From Nymphaea colorata (taxonomy: Eukaryota; Streptophyta; Magnoliopsida; Nymphaeales; Nymphaeaceae): DNA of 64,000 nt. The stretch spans positions 12,984,802 to 13,048,801 of the forward strand of contig NC_045148.1 in assembly GCF_008831285.2 (NCBI RefSeq), written 5' to 3'. The notes below the pieces were generated by a model, which was given only the letters and a program-made list of their open reading frames with translations, had not been told where the DNA came from and searched no databases. The position numbers were made by a program, and so were the translations under genes. Each line of letters begins with the position of its first letter. The stretch's first letter is position 1. Below are positions 22,015 to 35,429 of this stretch, one piece after another.

Positions 22015-23871
22015 AGTCTTCCTTGCCCTGCACCCTACAATAGAAGCAACATGGAGACATTTACTTCTTAAATCTATCCACGATCGTGAATTCTTCTGCA
22101 TCAAAATAACAACAATATGTTTCCTTTCTTATGGAGGTTAAAGGAGAGAATAGCACTTTACACTTCACTTTCGATCAAAAATAGAAGAGAATGTCTAAGT
22201 CTGAGTGAGAGAATGCCATTCTTTTGTGTGATGACATGGAACTTTTGTTCCAGACGTTTTAGTTCTATGTTTGAAATCGCATGGAACGTTCCAAACGTGC
22301 CAGCGCCTTTAGCCATTGGAGCATTCCTTGTCCGGGTGCCACAAATGACTTGGAGTGGCACTTGACTTGGGACGCCAGAAAAGGGCAACCTTCAGTCACG
22401 GGCCAAAGCGCCTGCGCTATGCCTAACCAATTCTGATTGTGGACAGAAGGCACGAACGAAGTTTATACAAAATTTACTAGTCGCCAACCAATTTGGAGAT
22501 TGCTGTTGGCAAAAAGTAATATATTTACAAATAATTTCAAATTTTATTTATTTTTATCTGCAAATTATCAACTCCTTAGCTTTTCCAATTTCAGAAAACC
22601 GGAGTTTAGTTTGATGGAAGAACTTGAACCCAAAACCAATTTTAACAACGGGTATGGAAAGACACAGTTGCTTGACTCAAAGAGTTTGAGATGGTGGAAA
22701 CAAAGACTTTTTTTTTTGCGAGGAAGGAACATCAACAGATGAAATTTTGAATCGAATATAACGATTACTATATTGATAAGGCTCGGATTCAAGTTCAAAT
22801 ATCTGAATCTCGTTTAGATTTTTTTTTTTTGGTTGGGGGTGGGGTGGGGTGGGGGGGTGGGTGGAGAGAGAGAGAAGTTTAAAAGCATATACATAACAAA
22901 TTTCCTTCGATCCTAGAGATAGACAAACCATGTAGTCCTTAAACAGACAGATCAAACCTCTGCCACCAACACATTTTATGCTGCTCAGTTTCCTTCCCTC
23001 CCAAGCAGCCTTGCCATTGCTTCTCTTGACAACCACAAACCACCCCTCCCCAATCTAAGAATGCATAGGAAAATACAGGCACAAGTAGGAAGTGGTACAA
23101 GCAATAAACGAAGACACAATAAGAGGTGGTACCTGATGAACTCGGCAGGTACCGTAGCTTTCAATGGTCTGAAATCAAGATTAAGACGCACTTGCAGGAA
23201 TGAGATGGTACACCAAATGGAAAATGGGCGATGGTCGATCAACAAAAAAATAAAATTGGGTGTTTCACATCGGCCATGCTTGCTTCCAACCCGTCGCTTT
23301 GTCGTCCAAGCCTCCCAACATTACCGTCTGGAACTTCATTCCTATGACGAAATTACCACTTATGGCCAAAAATACCGGGCACTAAAATACCATGCCTCAT
23401 GTGCAGTGGCATTTTCACGGATGCATCTCGAAAGTCCATCATTTACTAGCACGATGTTTAGCGAACACATGTCCTGTAGTGATGTCTCAGTTACACATGG
23501 TTTTTATTCAACAGTTAAAAATAGCTCACATTAAGCATCGTTAAGTAGCTGCCACAATTAGTCATGCTTCTCACTTCGTCTCTCATGGCTTGTAGCTCTT
23601 AATTCTTAAATGCTGCAATATTGTTTTTTATTAAAACAAGAAGGATACAAAACGTTCAAGGCGATACCGTGTTTGCGCTTTACAAAGCCCTCTTTGAGGT
23701 TCTGACTTGCCGGGTTGGAGGACGTGGTTTCCGAAGCATAGCAGTCCCCCCAGACACGCATGCGAGAGTGTTTCTCTTCGAGCACCGTATACATTCCTCC
23801 GTGTCAAGAACACCAAAAAGAGAACGAAATTGAAAAGGCGGAAGAGGAAGAGGGGCGATCTAGGGCTTGCG
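22015..23871. other. Upstream region of the phosphatase gene
   Basis: No gene recognised. It contains a guanine-run tract (22831-22866) and presumably the promoter and 5' UTR of the phosphatase gene just before 23872. No clear TATA box was identified. Confidence 0.4.
22831..22866 (+). repeat. G-run tract with G-quadruplex potential
   Basis: At least five runs of three or more G separated by one or two bases (GGTTGGGGGTGGGGTGGGG and onward), preceded by a T-tract. It lies about 1.0 kb upstream of the phosphatase start codon. Confidence 0.7.
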
Positions 23872-23952
23872 ATGGATCTGGATATCTGGATTCAGAAGGT
23901 GAAGGAGGGCCAGCACCTCATGGAGGACGAGCTGCAGCTCCTGTGCGAATAC
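23872..23952 (+). CDS. FYPP: Phosphatase exon 1 (residues 1-27)
   Basis: The start is chosen because MDLD begins all known FyPP proteins and because it follows a typical 5' UTR with an upstream in-frame stop. The exon ends CEY/GTATGT. Intron 1 (23953-25011) holds no gene. Confidence 0.95.
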
Positions 23953-26900
23953 GTATGTCTGTTTCCTTTATGTTCGCGAGGTTCTAGGGCATTTCCCTTC
24001 GTCTGAACCGCCGGTTGAGGGCGTCTTTTGCTGCTCGCATTTTCTTTAGGGCGATCGACTTCTAGGGCTTTCTTTCGTTGTCTTTGCGTGCTGTGTAACC
24101 CTAGAATCTATTATGTTTCTTCTCGATCCGGTATGATCACCTTTGCCGGTGGGCATGCTGCACGAGTGACACTGCTAAGTGTAAAGCATGATCCCTTCGG
24201 TTAAAGCATTGCAGCATTTCCCAATTGACTGGGAGGTTTCTTCTGCCTTGGAGGGGTTCTGCAGATTTTAGTGAAGTTCACTTCCGAAGTATAGATTTTG
24301 GGGAAGTTTCCTATACTGTAATTGGCAAGATGGTTTCTGCTTTATCGGTCTCATGGACGGTTTCTCTTATATTCACCGCCATTTCCCCCTCTGGATATGG
24401 GTTTATGGGAAGGCCTTACTTTCTTGTTTCACAGAGGGGCTTATGATTTCGTGTTCCAGCAGTCGAATTTGTGTGATGCATGTTGAAATTTATTGTATTG
24501 GCTGCTTGCACCGAGGGGAAAATGGTTTTCTTGCCTTTTTAATTGTTGTTTTCTGTCAATTGCATGGTCGTCGTTGTCATTGTCTTTGGCTGCTCAGGTT
24601 CTTCCTTTTTGGTTTTCGTATCGAAGAAGTGCTGAATTTATAAGTGCGAAGTTTTATATTCCATGTGGTGCTTTTAAATTCTTAATTGTAGGGTCAAAGA
24701 CCGATATAGCTTATTTTTGTATGTTTCATATAGGAATCTTCGATAGACCCGTGTTGCTAAGCCATCTAACACCAAACCATCTCTAGCTTATGCCCAGCTG
24801 GTTGTCTGACATTTGCCTTGGTGATCTAAAGCTTTTAATTGTACAAGGAAGAAGTGCCGAAAGTTGAAGATTACAATCGTTGAAATGTTCAGGATTATTA
24901 AGCTAATATTTAAGATGCAACTTTTTTGTTGCACATGCTGGCCTCTTTGTTTATAAAGATGGATGCTCTTTTCATTTTTTTTAACATTTTATTGGCTATG
25001 TTACACTTTAGGTGAAGGAGATTCTGATTGAGGAATCCAATGTGCAGCCTGTTAATAGTCCAGTAACTGTCTGCGGTGACATCCATGGACAGTTTCATGA
25101 TCTTATGAAGCTTTTCCAAACTGGAGGTCATGTACCAGAGACCAATTATATTTTTATGGTGAAGCAGTGCATCATTTAACAATTTTACTGTAACTCCTAT
25201 TATATAACTGCAAACGCTTTCTTTTACACCTTCGCTGCTGTTCCTTATGAATGGATAAACAGGGAGATTTTGTTGATCGTGGGTACAACAGTCTTGAGGT
25301 CTTCACTATTCTTTTGCTTCTCAAAGCAAGGTAGACTGCAGCTGGATTCTTACTTGGCATAATATTTATTGTTTATGTATTTCTTGTCTCCTTCAATTTA
25401 TTTCAGTGAATGAGTATGAGATTTAGGACGTTTTGAATTTCAGTAGGCATTTTCTTTGCTTAGCTTGATCATTGTTTTATGGATGCTGGTCTGCACCTGT
25501 TTAGTCTAACTACTAAACTGATGACTCTGTTCAGTAATCTCCAAGTTTGGTATTCATTATTTCTTGGCTACAGGAATTGACGTCTGTATATGCATTTCTT
25601 GTGAAATGGAAATCCATTTTTATGTGCTTTATCCTCATGAAATTTTAGATTCTTTATCAGCTGTATTGATGCTGTCAGAGTGCAAGACAGTTTTGTTCCA
25701 AATAGGAACTCATAGTTCAAGTAGGGCCAACACATGTAACTTTTGCAGTGGCTTGAGCTAGGGGTGGGTATCGGGCCGGGCCGGGCCGGGCCGGCCCGAC
25801 CCTCTAAAGCCCGGCCCGGGTTGGCCCGTCGGGCCTAAAACCCGGGCCCAAGCCCGGCCCGATATATTGCCGGGCCTGGTCCACAGAAATCAGGCCCGGC
25901 CTGGCCCGTTTGGCGGACCCGACCCGCGCTCGACCGCCCGAGTGGTCGAGCGTCTCGTCCAGGCCCTCCACCGCTTGCCTGCCGAACGGCAGGCGGGCAG
26001 TGGTTTTTCACCGGCAGGCCACCCAACTTCGTGGGTGGCCACCAGCGGATGCCGCCAAGATGGCCGGCCATCGCGGCGGAGAGGGAGGGGAGCTGCGGTG
26101 GACGGAGGCGGAGAGGGAGGGGAGAAGGAGGGGCTGCGGTGGACGGAGGCGGAGAGGGAGGGGAGAAGGAGGGGCTGCGGTGGACGGAGGCGGAGAGGGA
26201 GGGGAGCGAGCGGGGCTGCGGTGGACAGAGGCGGAGAGGGAGAGGGAAACGGGAGAGGGAGCAGAGGGAGAGGGAGACGGAAGGGAAAGGGAGAGGGAAA
26301 CGGGAGAGGGAGAGGGAGAGGGAGAGGGAGACGGTAGGGAAAGGGAGAGGGAGACGGTAGGGAGAAGGAGCAGAGGGAGAGGGAGACGGAAGGGAGAGGG
26401 AGAGGGAGAGGGAGACGGGAGGGAGAGGGAGCAGAGGGAGAGGGAGACGGAAGGGAGAAGGAGCAGAGGGAGAGGGAGACAGAAGGGAAAGGGAGACGAG
26501 CAGAGGGAGATGGAGAGCGAGCCGAGGGCTCAGGGCGGAGGCCGCCCGAGGGCGGGAGTCGGGCCGGCTGGGCCGCCGCTGGGCCGCCCTTCCCGCCCGG
26601 GCCCGGCCCGGTTTGGTTATTGGGCCTGACTGTCGGGCCCGGGTCCGGGGATTTTCCCGGCCCAAACCCGGCCCGTACCGGGCTGGGCTGGGCCGGGCCG
26701 GCGGCGGCCCGGCCCGACGCCCAGCCTTAGCTTGAGCCAACCTTGTTGTCAGGCTCAACTGTTGATAGTGCTACATGTTTGTTTCTCTTACTTTTCCATG
26801 ACACCATGAAGTCTCCATGGCAAATAAAAACCAGCAAAAGATGGTTGAGCATGAGTGGTAATCCATAATTCCATATTGCATCACGTCGAGCCTTAAGCTC

Positions 26901-29900
26901 TTCAGAATCAGTTGAAGAGAAGAATGGTACGATAGAGCATATTATCTTATACATATCAAACAAATTTTAGTGCTACAAATAATGATCTTATCTGGATAAA
27001 GTCATAAATTTAGTTGCTACTGAACTGCATATGTTATATCACATACAAATCACTGTAAAATATGACACACTACTCCCGACTAGCTGCTTATATATGACAT
27101 GGTTTTCCAGCTGCTCCCCATAATAGGATTTTAACTTTACATTTGGCTTCATTTGAGATTTGACGTTTTGTGTTGCATGCTAGTTCGTCCTTGTTGACTG
27201 GATCAGTTGCATACTTTTGTTGCGACAAAGAAAATCCCCTTCTTCCTCTTCTTCTTCTTCTTGTTGTTGTTATCCCACTCATAGTTTTATCTCCACTTTC
27301 AATCTGCTCGTGAACCTCTCAAGGCTGTGCATATCCTATCGCAACATCTTAAAGATTTTTTTTTTCAATCCTATTTGCAGTCGGTGAGTTAATCATTTCT
27401 AAACACTGATGTATAACATCTTGCACTGTGACACATTCTTGCTTGTTCCAGCTAAATGCTGTTTAAAACAAGATATTCCTCCTGATATTGATTTGCTTAT
27501 GGAAATTACATCTAATCCTCAACCAGTCAATGGATCCACCCTACTTTTCCATTGCCATTGGGATCAGTACTCATATTTTCAATAAACTAGCAAAAACGAA
27601 AGAACCTATGCTAAACTTTTAAAAAACAATAGAGATATATAGTAAAACTTGAAAACAAAAGGTGATATACCTTCTGTAGAAGAGAACACACAAAACCCCT
27701 CTTTCCAAAGGTGAATGAGTTTCCTATGAACGAATCTCCTTCAATGCAGTGATCTCTCCCTTCAATCGTCGATTTCGTGGCGATTTCATTACAAAACAGC
27801 AAAAGCTCGTCCCCCCACAGCTCTTAGGCATGCTGGAAATGAAAGGGAGGAGGATATTTTAAAGTAAAAAATGCATGAAGAGGGGGCGTTAGGCTCATTT
27901 TTAGAAAACAGGCCCATATCATATGATACATGGCCTGTATCTATGATACATATGATACTGGCATGCTACGCAAGCAGATTGCCTGTGTTGTATAGATTTT
28001 CTCGTGCGATACAATACATTTCGGATAACACTACTAAGATCTTCTCTTGTCACCTCTTCCATATGCATACAATGCAAATCACATTTATGGACATCACATA
28101 TCTTAAAGTTTGCACTTTCTTTGTAACAGGATCATAGCACTTATACTATTTCTTCTGTTTGAAACCACAAGAAACAACACTTTACTGCATCAGAAGAGAG
28201 CCTATCTCTAGGTTGCTTTGGTACAACTACAAAACAAGTAGAGCTAAAAAGGTTCATCTTGTAGTTGGGTGGCATTTTATATAATTTCTCATAGGGCGAG
28301 ATTCTCTTTGGGCCTCTAGATCTGGTGCAATTTCTTCGACGTACTGCTATCTTCTCTACATTTGCTTAATAAGCTTTGAGCACTCCATCAGGGAATATGA
28401 GTATTCTTGTATTCCAATTTTTGTGGTCTGAAATTTCTTCGATGAACTGCCATATCCACTGTCTTTACTCAGTAAACCTTTGGCACAGCTCTTAATCTAA
28501 GTCCTAAGACTCCAAGTCCTAATATTCTATAAAATTTTCAAGTTTAAAATTGTGATGGATGCTTATTATGTTATTTTGAATCTCTGATTTCTTATATTTG
28601 AATGTGTTGTTCATACACATGAATGTTCCTTATGTATGATGATCTTTTTTATATTGAATACATTTTTCTTGATTTTTGACTTTTGTTTATTTTTTAGGAT
28701 TTTTCTCTATTTTTTCTGATTTTTAATATTTTTTAAATTAAAAAAATTAATTTTACGATACGCTATACGTTACGATACAATGTATAGGTCGGCCTGACCG
28801 ATACACGTTACTTTGCACCTTTTTCAACAATGACCTTGGCATCTTGTATGAGGGCTTCAACAACTGCACACTCAAGCATTGGGAAAATCGATGGAAAATC
28901 CAGGCACTACTGCTGGATTTTGGGCTTCTGGCTAGTCCACGCCTGAAGGATATTTTGGTACTTTTAGTGCTTGCTTAACATTTTCCTTTGAAGGCCGGAG
29001 GCGGTTCTTTGGGACTTAATTTTTTAACTAAGCGCCTCTTTGTACGTTTTCAGAAGTTGAGCAGTCTTTTGTTAGTCGCTCATCCTTGAGTGCTGTTTGT
29101 AATGCTTCTCAATGATACGGAACATGCAAAATTTTAATTTCGAACAACAAAGTCTTAAAGCATAATTTAAATTAATGTTCTAATCAAATCATGATTGAAG
29201 ATAAGTCATTTATAATCATATCTTTTATGTTGACATTGCTTGCTGTAAAACTGTCTTATATTATAATTCTAATAAGCAGGATGTACCAATATGCAATGTC
29301 ATATTAAAAACCTAAAATAATATATAGATGTTTCAAATAAAAAAGTATATGGCCTGTATCTGTAACTATAGTTATGCTTGTGCACATGCACAAACATATT
29401 TTTAATGCAAAATTACATGTAGTAACAACAAAGTGAAAGAAAACATGCGCAAAAACCAAAGAAGAAAATGGTTTTCTCCCAAAAGAAGAGAGAAAAAAAG
29501 AATAATGAGGAAAAATGAACGAAAAGCTAAGTTGTCAAAGAAAAAAATGTAAGCTACCAACTGCTATTTTAAGAATTTTCTAGTGGTAGGTTGCCTAAGA
29601 AGAACTAGCCTGAGAGGCCAGCTAAGCCAGAGGGACTAGGCGAGCTAACAAGTAACAACATAGCTTCCGCCCACAATTAATATTATTTTCCCAGAATTCT
29701 TTTAGGATATTCGATGCTCAATATAACCCCAAACGTTTCAAAAGAGTGATCCACCATTAAGAAGAGGCAGGCTAAGGCTATGAAGTTGTTTGAAGAGCTA
29801 TGGTAAGATAAATGGTAGTTGTCACGGGCTGACCTTATGTTGGCCTATGTGGCACAATGGTCCTCCTTTCTGTTGCAAGCCTAGGAGGCAAATTTGTGAC

Positions 29901-32900
29901 CAGACCACTTGGAAAATACAAAGTGAATAAAGAAAACAGTACACGAAAAGAAAGGGAAAGAGAAACTTGCAATGAGTTGTTTTCATTCACTTCAGAAGAT
30001 GGTACATCACGAAGTCAGTAAGTAAGGAGATAGAAGTCAACTTTACATAGGGTGCCCAAAGTCTACTTTTTGAACACCTAAAGCAAAGGATCCCAAGATG
30101 TGACACTAGACTGGTGGGAGGGTACTTCCTTGCAGGTGAATAATAATATACAAAAGGACACTATATACAAGGGAATTGACGTAGGGGAACAAGCTTTCCC
30201 TCGTGTCGTCCTCACTACCAAGTGCTTCGTAGCAATGTTCTAAAAGGCGTATCGTAATGTGTATCGGTCGGCCCGATCTTGAAATAAGAAATTCATAATA
30301 ACATAATAAGCGTCTATCACAACTTTAATGTTTAAACTTTAAAGTGTTTTCGATTACATTACACATTCACAACATATAATATATCATGATTATCGTCACT
30401 CAAGGTCTCATCATTCCCATGGGGCCATGAGTAAACCTTCTTCTCCACCAGCAAATTTTCCCCTAAATCAATGATTTATCGCATAAATGGCAGTTTTTGT
30501 AGAAAAACTAGTAAAACTTCCCCCTCTTACAACTTTTAGACATGTTTGGAAAGAAGAAGCGAGAGGTTATTTTGTAAAAAAAAAACATACACAAATTTAT
30601 TTTATCCCTATATCGTACGATACAGGGATGTATTGGCCGTATCGTACGATATGACCCTGTAATGGTCGATACGCCCATGATTCACAAGTGTATCGTGTAT
30701 TGTATAGGTTTTTCAAACCTATATGATACATATCGCACAATATGGCCCGTATTCTGCGATACGGATAGAACCAAGTTCGTAGTATGCTCTGACCTTTTTT
30801 TAGGTAGCGATGTCTCATTTTGAATGCACACTCCCAGTCCGGCTTTTCCTTGCCTGCCCATTACATCAAATACTTCTTCATTTCTCCTAAATAGTTTAAT
30901 TTTGTGCTGAAGAATCTGCTCCAACTGCTTGCCAGTTGAATTTTTTGCTAATGGCACTCCTTGCAAGATGTTGCTCTCATTGCGATTTTTTTTTTCTGGG
31001 TCTTCTTCTGCTTAATGTGGAGAACACTCTTTAAGTACAGTCAAATAAAGTGATAGTCAAAAGCTTATGTGCTTTGCCAATTTGTCTCGTGTAAATTATC
31101 AAGAAAGTTATTGTTTCTTGTGGTTAGATTATTTCTAGATTTTCCTTCACTATTGCCGGGAAATACAGGGACGTGAACAAAATAGATTATTGGATGCCTT
31201 GATTTGCATTTTGCATGCTTAACTTGCTTGACAATTCCCTGAATTTCTCGCCAGATACCCTGCAAATATTACTCTTCTACGCGGGAATCATGAAAGCAGG
31301 CAACTGACTCAGGTTTATGAATATCACCATCTTTACCTCCCAGTTTTAACCTCCTTCAGAGTTATAGGTTATAATGTTATAGGTTAGAATACATTCTTTG
31401 TGGTCACATTGCATATGCCTATGTTACAGCCTTTTCTTTTCTATTCTCTTTTAATTTTTGCATGTCTACCATGTTGTTCGTTTTGTCTTTTGAAAATTGG
31501 AAGACAAAAATTGTTCCATTTATTTTTAGCCACCTATGCATTTGGCAAATTCACAGATATATCACAATGTAGAGGTACAGATATTTGTAAGGTATGAAAG
31601 AGAAGTGGTGCTGCTGTCTCGATCCCTTTTCCAAAACATAAAAAGAGGGAAGGAGAGGGAATACTTCTCTCTTTCCGTGGTCTGACAGAACAAAAAGGAA
31701 CTTCTGTAGGCTTCTCTCTCTCTCTCTCTCTCTCTCTCTTAATAAATTGACAGAAAAGGCTTCTTCAGAAAAAGTGGGAGAAGCACCTAAACCTGGAAAG
31801 CGACAAAAATTGCTGTAGACTCCTTTTACAGAAAAGAGCTTTTTCTGTCAAATCAGGAATCAGAGGATGGCAATCCTGATGATAATTCGTGTTTATGGGA
31901 GTATCCACTAGCATAATCTCTTATCCTTTGTTTGAATCTAGTCTAAAGTTTGTGTGTGGTTCTGTTTTTGAGAAAATCACTAGAGGTCATCTATATGCAC
32001 TTGTATGCTGTAATTTACAGTTGAAGGTTTTCTCTGATATGTTCTCTTTTCTCACTTGCTAAGGTCTACGGCTTTTATGACGAGTGCCAGCGGAAATATG
32101 GCAATGCAAATGCATGGCGGTATTGCACAGATGTATTTGATTATCTGACACTATCAGCAATTATTGATGGAACTGTAATTTTCCCATTGCCCAAGCATAT
32201 TGTAGCAATGCAAAAAATTAGTTTCTTCTGCAGATAGTGGCTTCGGCAATGCCCATTGGTCATTCATTTCGTTTTTTTTTTCTGTGTTCAGGTTCTTTGC
32301 GTGCATGGAGGATTGTCTCCAGATATTCGAACAATTGATCAGGTTTTTCTTAGTTCCTACCTGTTTTTGTTAACTTATATGTATATGTTTATTTGGTGGT
32401 GTGTCTGATCGATTAGTGTTTAATGATAGTGAGTTGCAACTTGCAACTATCTGCTTCAAAATTTCTTTGCCTTTTATCATCTAAACATATTTGACGTATT
32501 TCAAGTTTCAAGTGAAAAAAATACTGAAGAAAATCAGCAAAAGTCTGTATCAGAGGATTCTAAATGTTAGCAACTTAGAATTTCTATTTTCCATCATGCC
32601 CTTGTGGGACTGGGCATGTTTCTGGTTATGTATGTGACTATTTTTCCTTTTACAATCGACTTGTTCTGGATTCCATTCTGTATGGTGGTTTTAGAAATCT
32701 TAACATGGATTTCCAGATTAGGATCATTGAGAGAAACTGTGAAATTCCACATGAAGGACCTTTCTGCGATCTGATGTGGAGTGACCCAGAAGAGATCGAA
32801 ACTTGGGCTGTTAGTCCACGGGGTGCAGGGTGGCTGTTTGGGTCGAGAGTTACTTCAGAGGTATCTTTCATTGGTATTTGTAGTTTACATTAACCTTCTT

Positions 32901-35387
32901 TATAACAACTAGAAGCTGTAATACTGCTATCTTTGGTAGTTTAATCATATAAACAATCTAGAGCTGGTATGTCGGGCACACCAACTAGTCCAAGAAGGTC
33001 TCAAGTACATGTTTCAAGACAAGGGCCTGGTGACGGTGAGTAATTTCAGGTGTTCAAGTATGCAAGTGTTTCATTTGCTTAGCCTTTTTTTTTTTCCTGA
33101 GATAAACTTGGTTTTGTAGGTATGGTCTGCTCCAAATTATTGTTACCGGTGTGGCAATGTTGCATCAATCTTGAGCTTTAATGAAAATATGGTATACCCA
33201 TCTATAATGCATTGTTTGACATGTGCATTTTTTTATCTAGTGACATTTGGTGGATTGACTTAGGCATTGAATTTTTTGTTATGAGCATATGCTTGTGTAG
33301 GGGTTTATTAGAACTTTTAACATTATTGATTAGGACATTCAAGAGCAAAGACCATGATACCCTTTAAGGTATCGGGTCTTTGAGAATAATATAGTTCCTT
33401 GTTAAGATCAAGTAGATTTTCTTTTCTGCGGAAAACAAGAAGTCAAATTTGCTGATAAGTGCTATTCCCGAAGGTGATATGTTCATTTTAATCAGTTGAA
33501 ACTTGAGAAATAGGTGTCATAATGAATTTTATTAAAAATGTTAAAGGCATTGCCTATTTGATTAGAGCCTAGAATCTAGGTGTGCTTAGGCTGGACTAGA
33601 AGTGGTACCAATAAAGTATGACACTAAGGGGCCGTTTGATGGTCTGGAAATGTGGAATTGGAAATATATTTCTGGAAATATATTTCCTGAAAAAAATGAA
33701 TGGGAAAATCTTTCTGATTCCAATTTTGGTGTGTGTGTGATGACTGAGAAATATATTTCCAGAAATATATTTCTATGTTTGATGAAAAAGAATTATATTT
33801 CCATATTTTTGAAAATTAATTTTTAGTTTGATAATAAGGAAAGAATGTGTCCATTTCCAGTTGTGCTTTGCAGTTCGAACATGTTAAATCAGTTTTAGAT
33901 TAAGTTGATTTACAGTAAATTTACAGTTTGGTCTTTTGAGCCATGGTCTTAGTATCTAGACTTATTTATGCATCTCTGAGTGCTCTGCACAAATCGATCC
34001 ATCTCCATTTTCAATCTTGTCACTGTAAAAAGTATAGCTGTGATGAATACGCTAACTATTCATACTAAAATTTGTCTGGCACAAAAATGAGAAGGGACTT
34101 TACAAGCCTTCTCCAGGTTCCCATTCGAGGAACAAATCCATGCCATATCATCTCTCTTAGAACCAACTCAGCATCATCTAACAATCTTTCAGTACAGAGT
34201 CCTTGAATCAACAACTTGAATGATCTAAAACTAGGAGCAGAACCTTCTGATATCATTTGGTACAAGTACACTTTTGCATTTTCTGAATCGGGCCAAACTT
34301 GCAGAAAGGAAAATGGAATTTATTGCAGCATTTTCGAAAGACCATCCAATGGGCACCCATTTCTGTATCAAGGCCAGATCATTATCAACCCAAAGCAGAA
34401 ATGGGTGCCCATTGATCATTATCTCCCCCTCTGCCTTGAATATTAGAAAAATACTGCTAGGCTCTAGCCGTAATTTGACACAAAAAGACTTACCGAGACA
34501 ATTTCAGTTGGTGGGTGGCTCTCTTTTATTATCTGCAGGTAAGCAACCCCATCAGGTCGTTCTGCGCCCCCTTTCGGACGAATTTAGACAAACTGTTCGT
34601 CTGCAGAAACCAGAAGAAAAAGACGAGCTATATCAGGGTTCACTAGCACACAAAGACTGAAAAGAGTGGGTGAGGCATTTCGTCGAACGTTTGGTCTCCA
34701 GAAGTTCAGCATCCATCAACCCTCTCAGACGTCCGAGGGAGAGAAGAGGAAAGCAGAGGAAGAGAGAGAACAAAGGAAAAGAAGGACGCAGGTTAGGGTT
34801 TTACCTCTATTGCCGTTGGTGGAGACGTCCGAGGGAGGGAAGAGTTCTTGGCAGAGGAAGGGGGAGACAAAGAGAAACCCATGCCGTCCCTTCTTTCTTC
34901 CTCTCGCAACAAGACTAAGAGAGCGTGAGAGAAAGAGAGAGTGAGAGATAAGAGCGGAAGAGGGCTCACTGGCGGGCAGCTGGAGGATCACGGCCGTCCA
35001 GCGGAGGAGAGACGGTCTCTGTGATGGGGAGGGACAGGGAATGGGGGAAGGAAGAAAACGCTGCAGCAGCAGCAGGCGATGCACGAAAACGAAACCTTGG
35101 GAGGAAGACGCGAGCGACGAGCATGCAACGGGCAAAAAAAAAATTCTAGAAAAATGTTTCCACCCCTCGCGGTGGAAACAAGCTTCCGGAAATATATTTC
35201 CGGAAATGTGTTTAACGGTCAGTTTTTTAATTCCGCGTTTGATGAAATGAGGAAACTTTTGAAAATTTGAAATTTATTTCCCTTGCTACAGTAGATTTCC
35301 GGCCCGTCAAACGCCCCAAGTGTTATTATATATAATCACGTTACAGATACACAGTTACACAGTTCCATGAAGGTTGTTCAAATATGT

Positions 35388-35429
<42 letters not shown>

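Larger units (their letters stand above)
25331..31254 (+). other. Phosphatase intron 3, enlarged by transposons
   Basis: 5924 bp intron. It contains the GC-rich hAT element (25759-26729), a complete copy of the palindromic hAT-like family (30233-30774) and a diverged copy (about 27890-28832). The rest (25331-25750, 26738-27889, 28833-30232, 30783-31254) is AT-rich with no recognised gene. Confidence 0.85.
33628..35317. mobile_element. Pack-type TIR transposon carrying a PPR-gene fragment
   Basis: Ends read GGGGCCGTTTGATGG on the left and, inverted, GGGGCGTTTGACGGG on the right. The subterminal regions on both sides carry several copies of GGAAATATATTTCC. Ends of the GTTTGAYGG type are usual in plant PIF/Harbinger-like non-autonomous elements. 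No clear 3 bp target duplication was seen (TAA on the left, AAG on the right). Inside are a piece of a pentatricopeptide gene, a strong hairpin, and a GA-rich 5'-UTR-like region. No transposase was found. Confidence 0.6.

Noticed and set aside
23061-23534. 157-codon plus-strand frame upstream of the phosphatase
   Set aside because: No family similarity or splice support; composition looks non-coding.
25835-26758. Long open frames on both strands (up to 307 codons)
   Set aside because: They lie in the purine-rich minisatellite of a hAT element; openness comes from the repeat composition and no protein family is visible.
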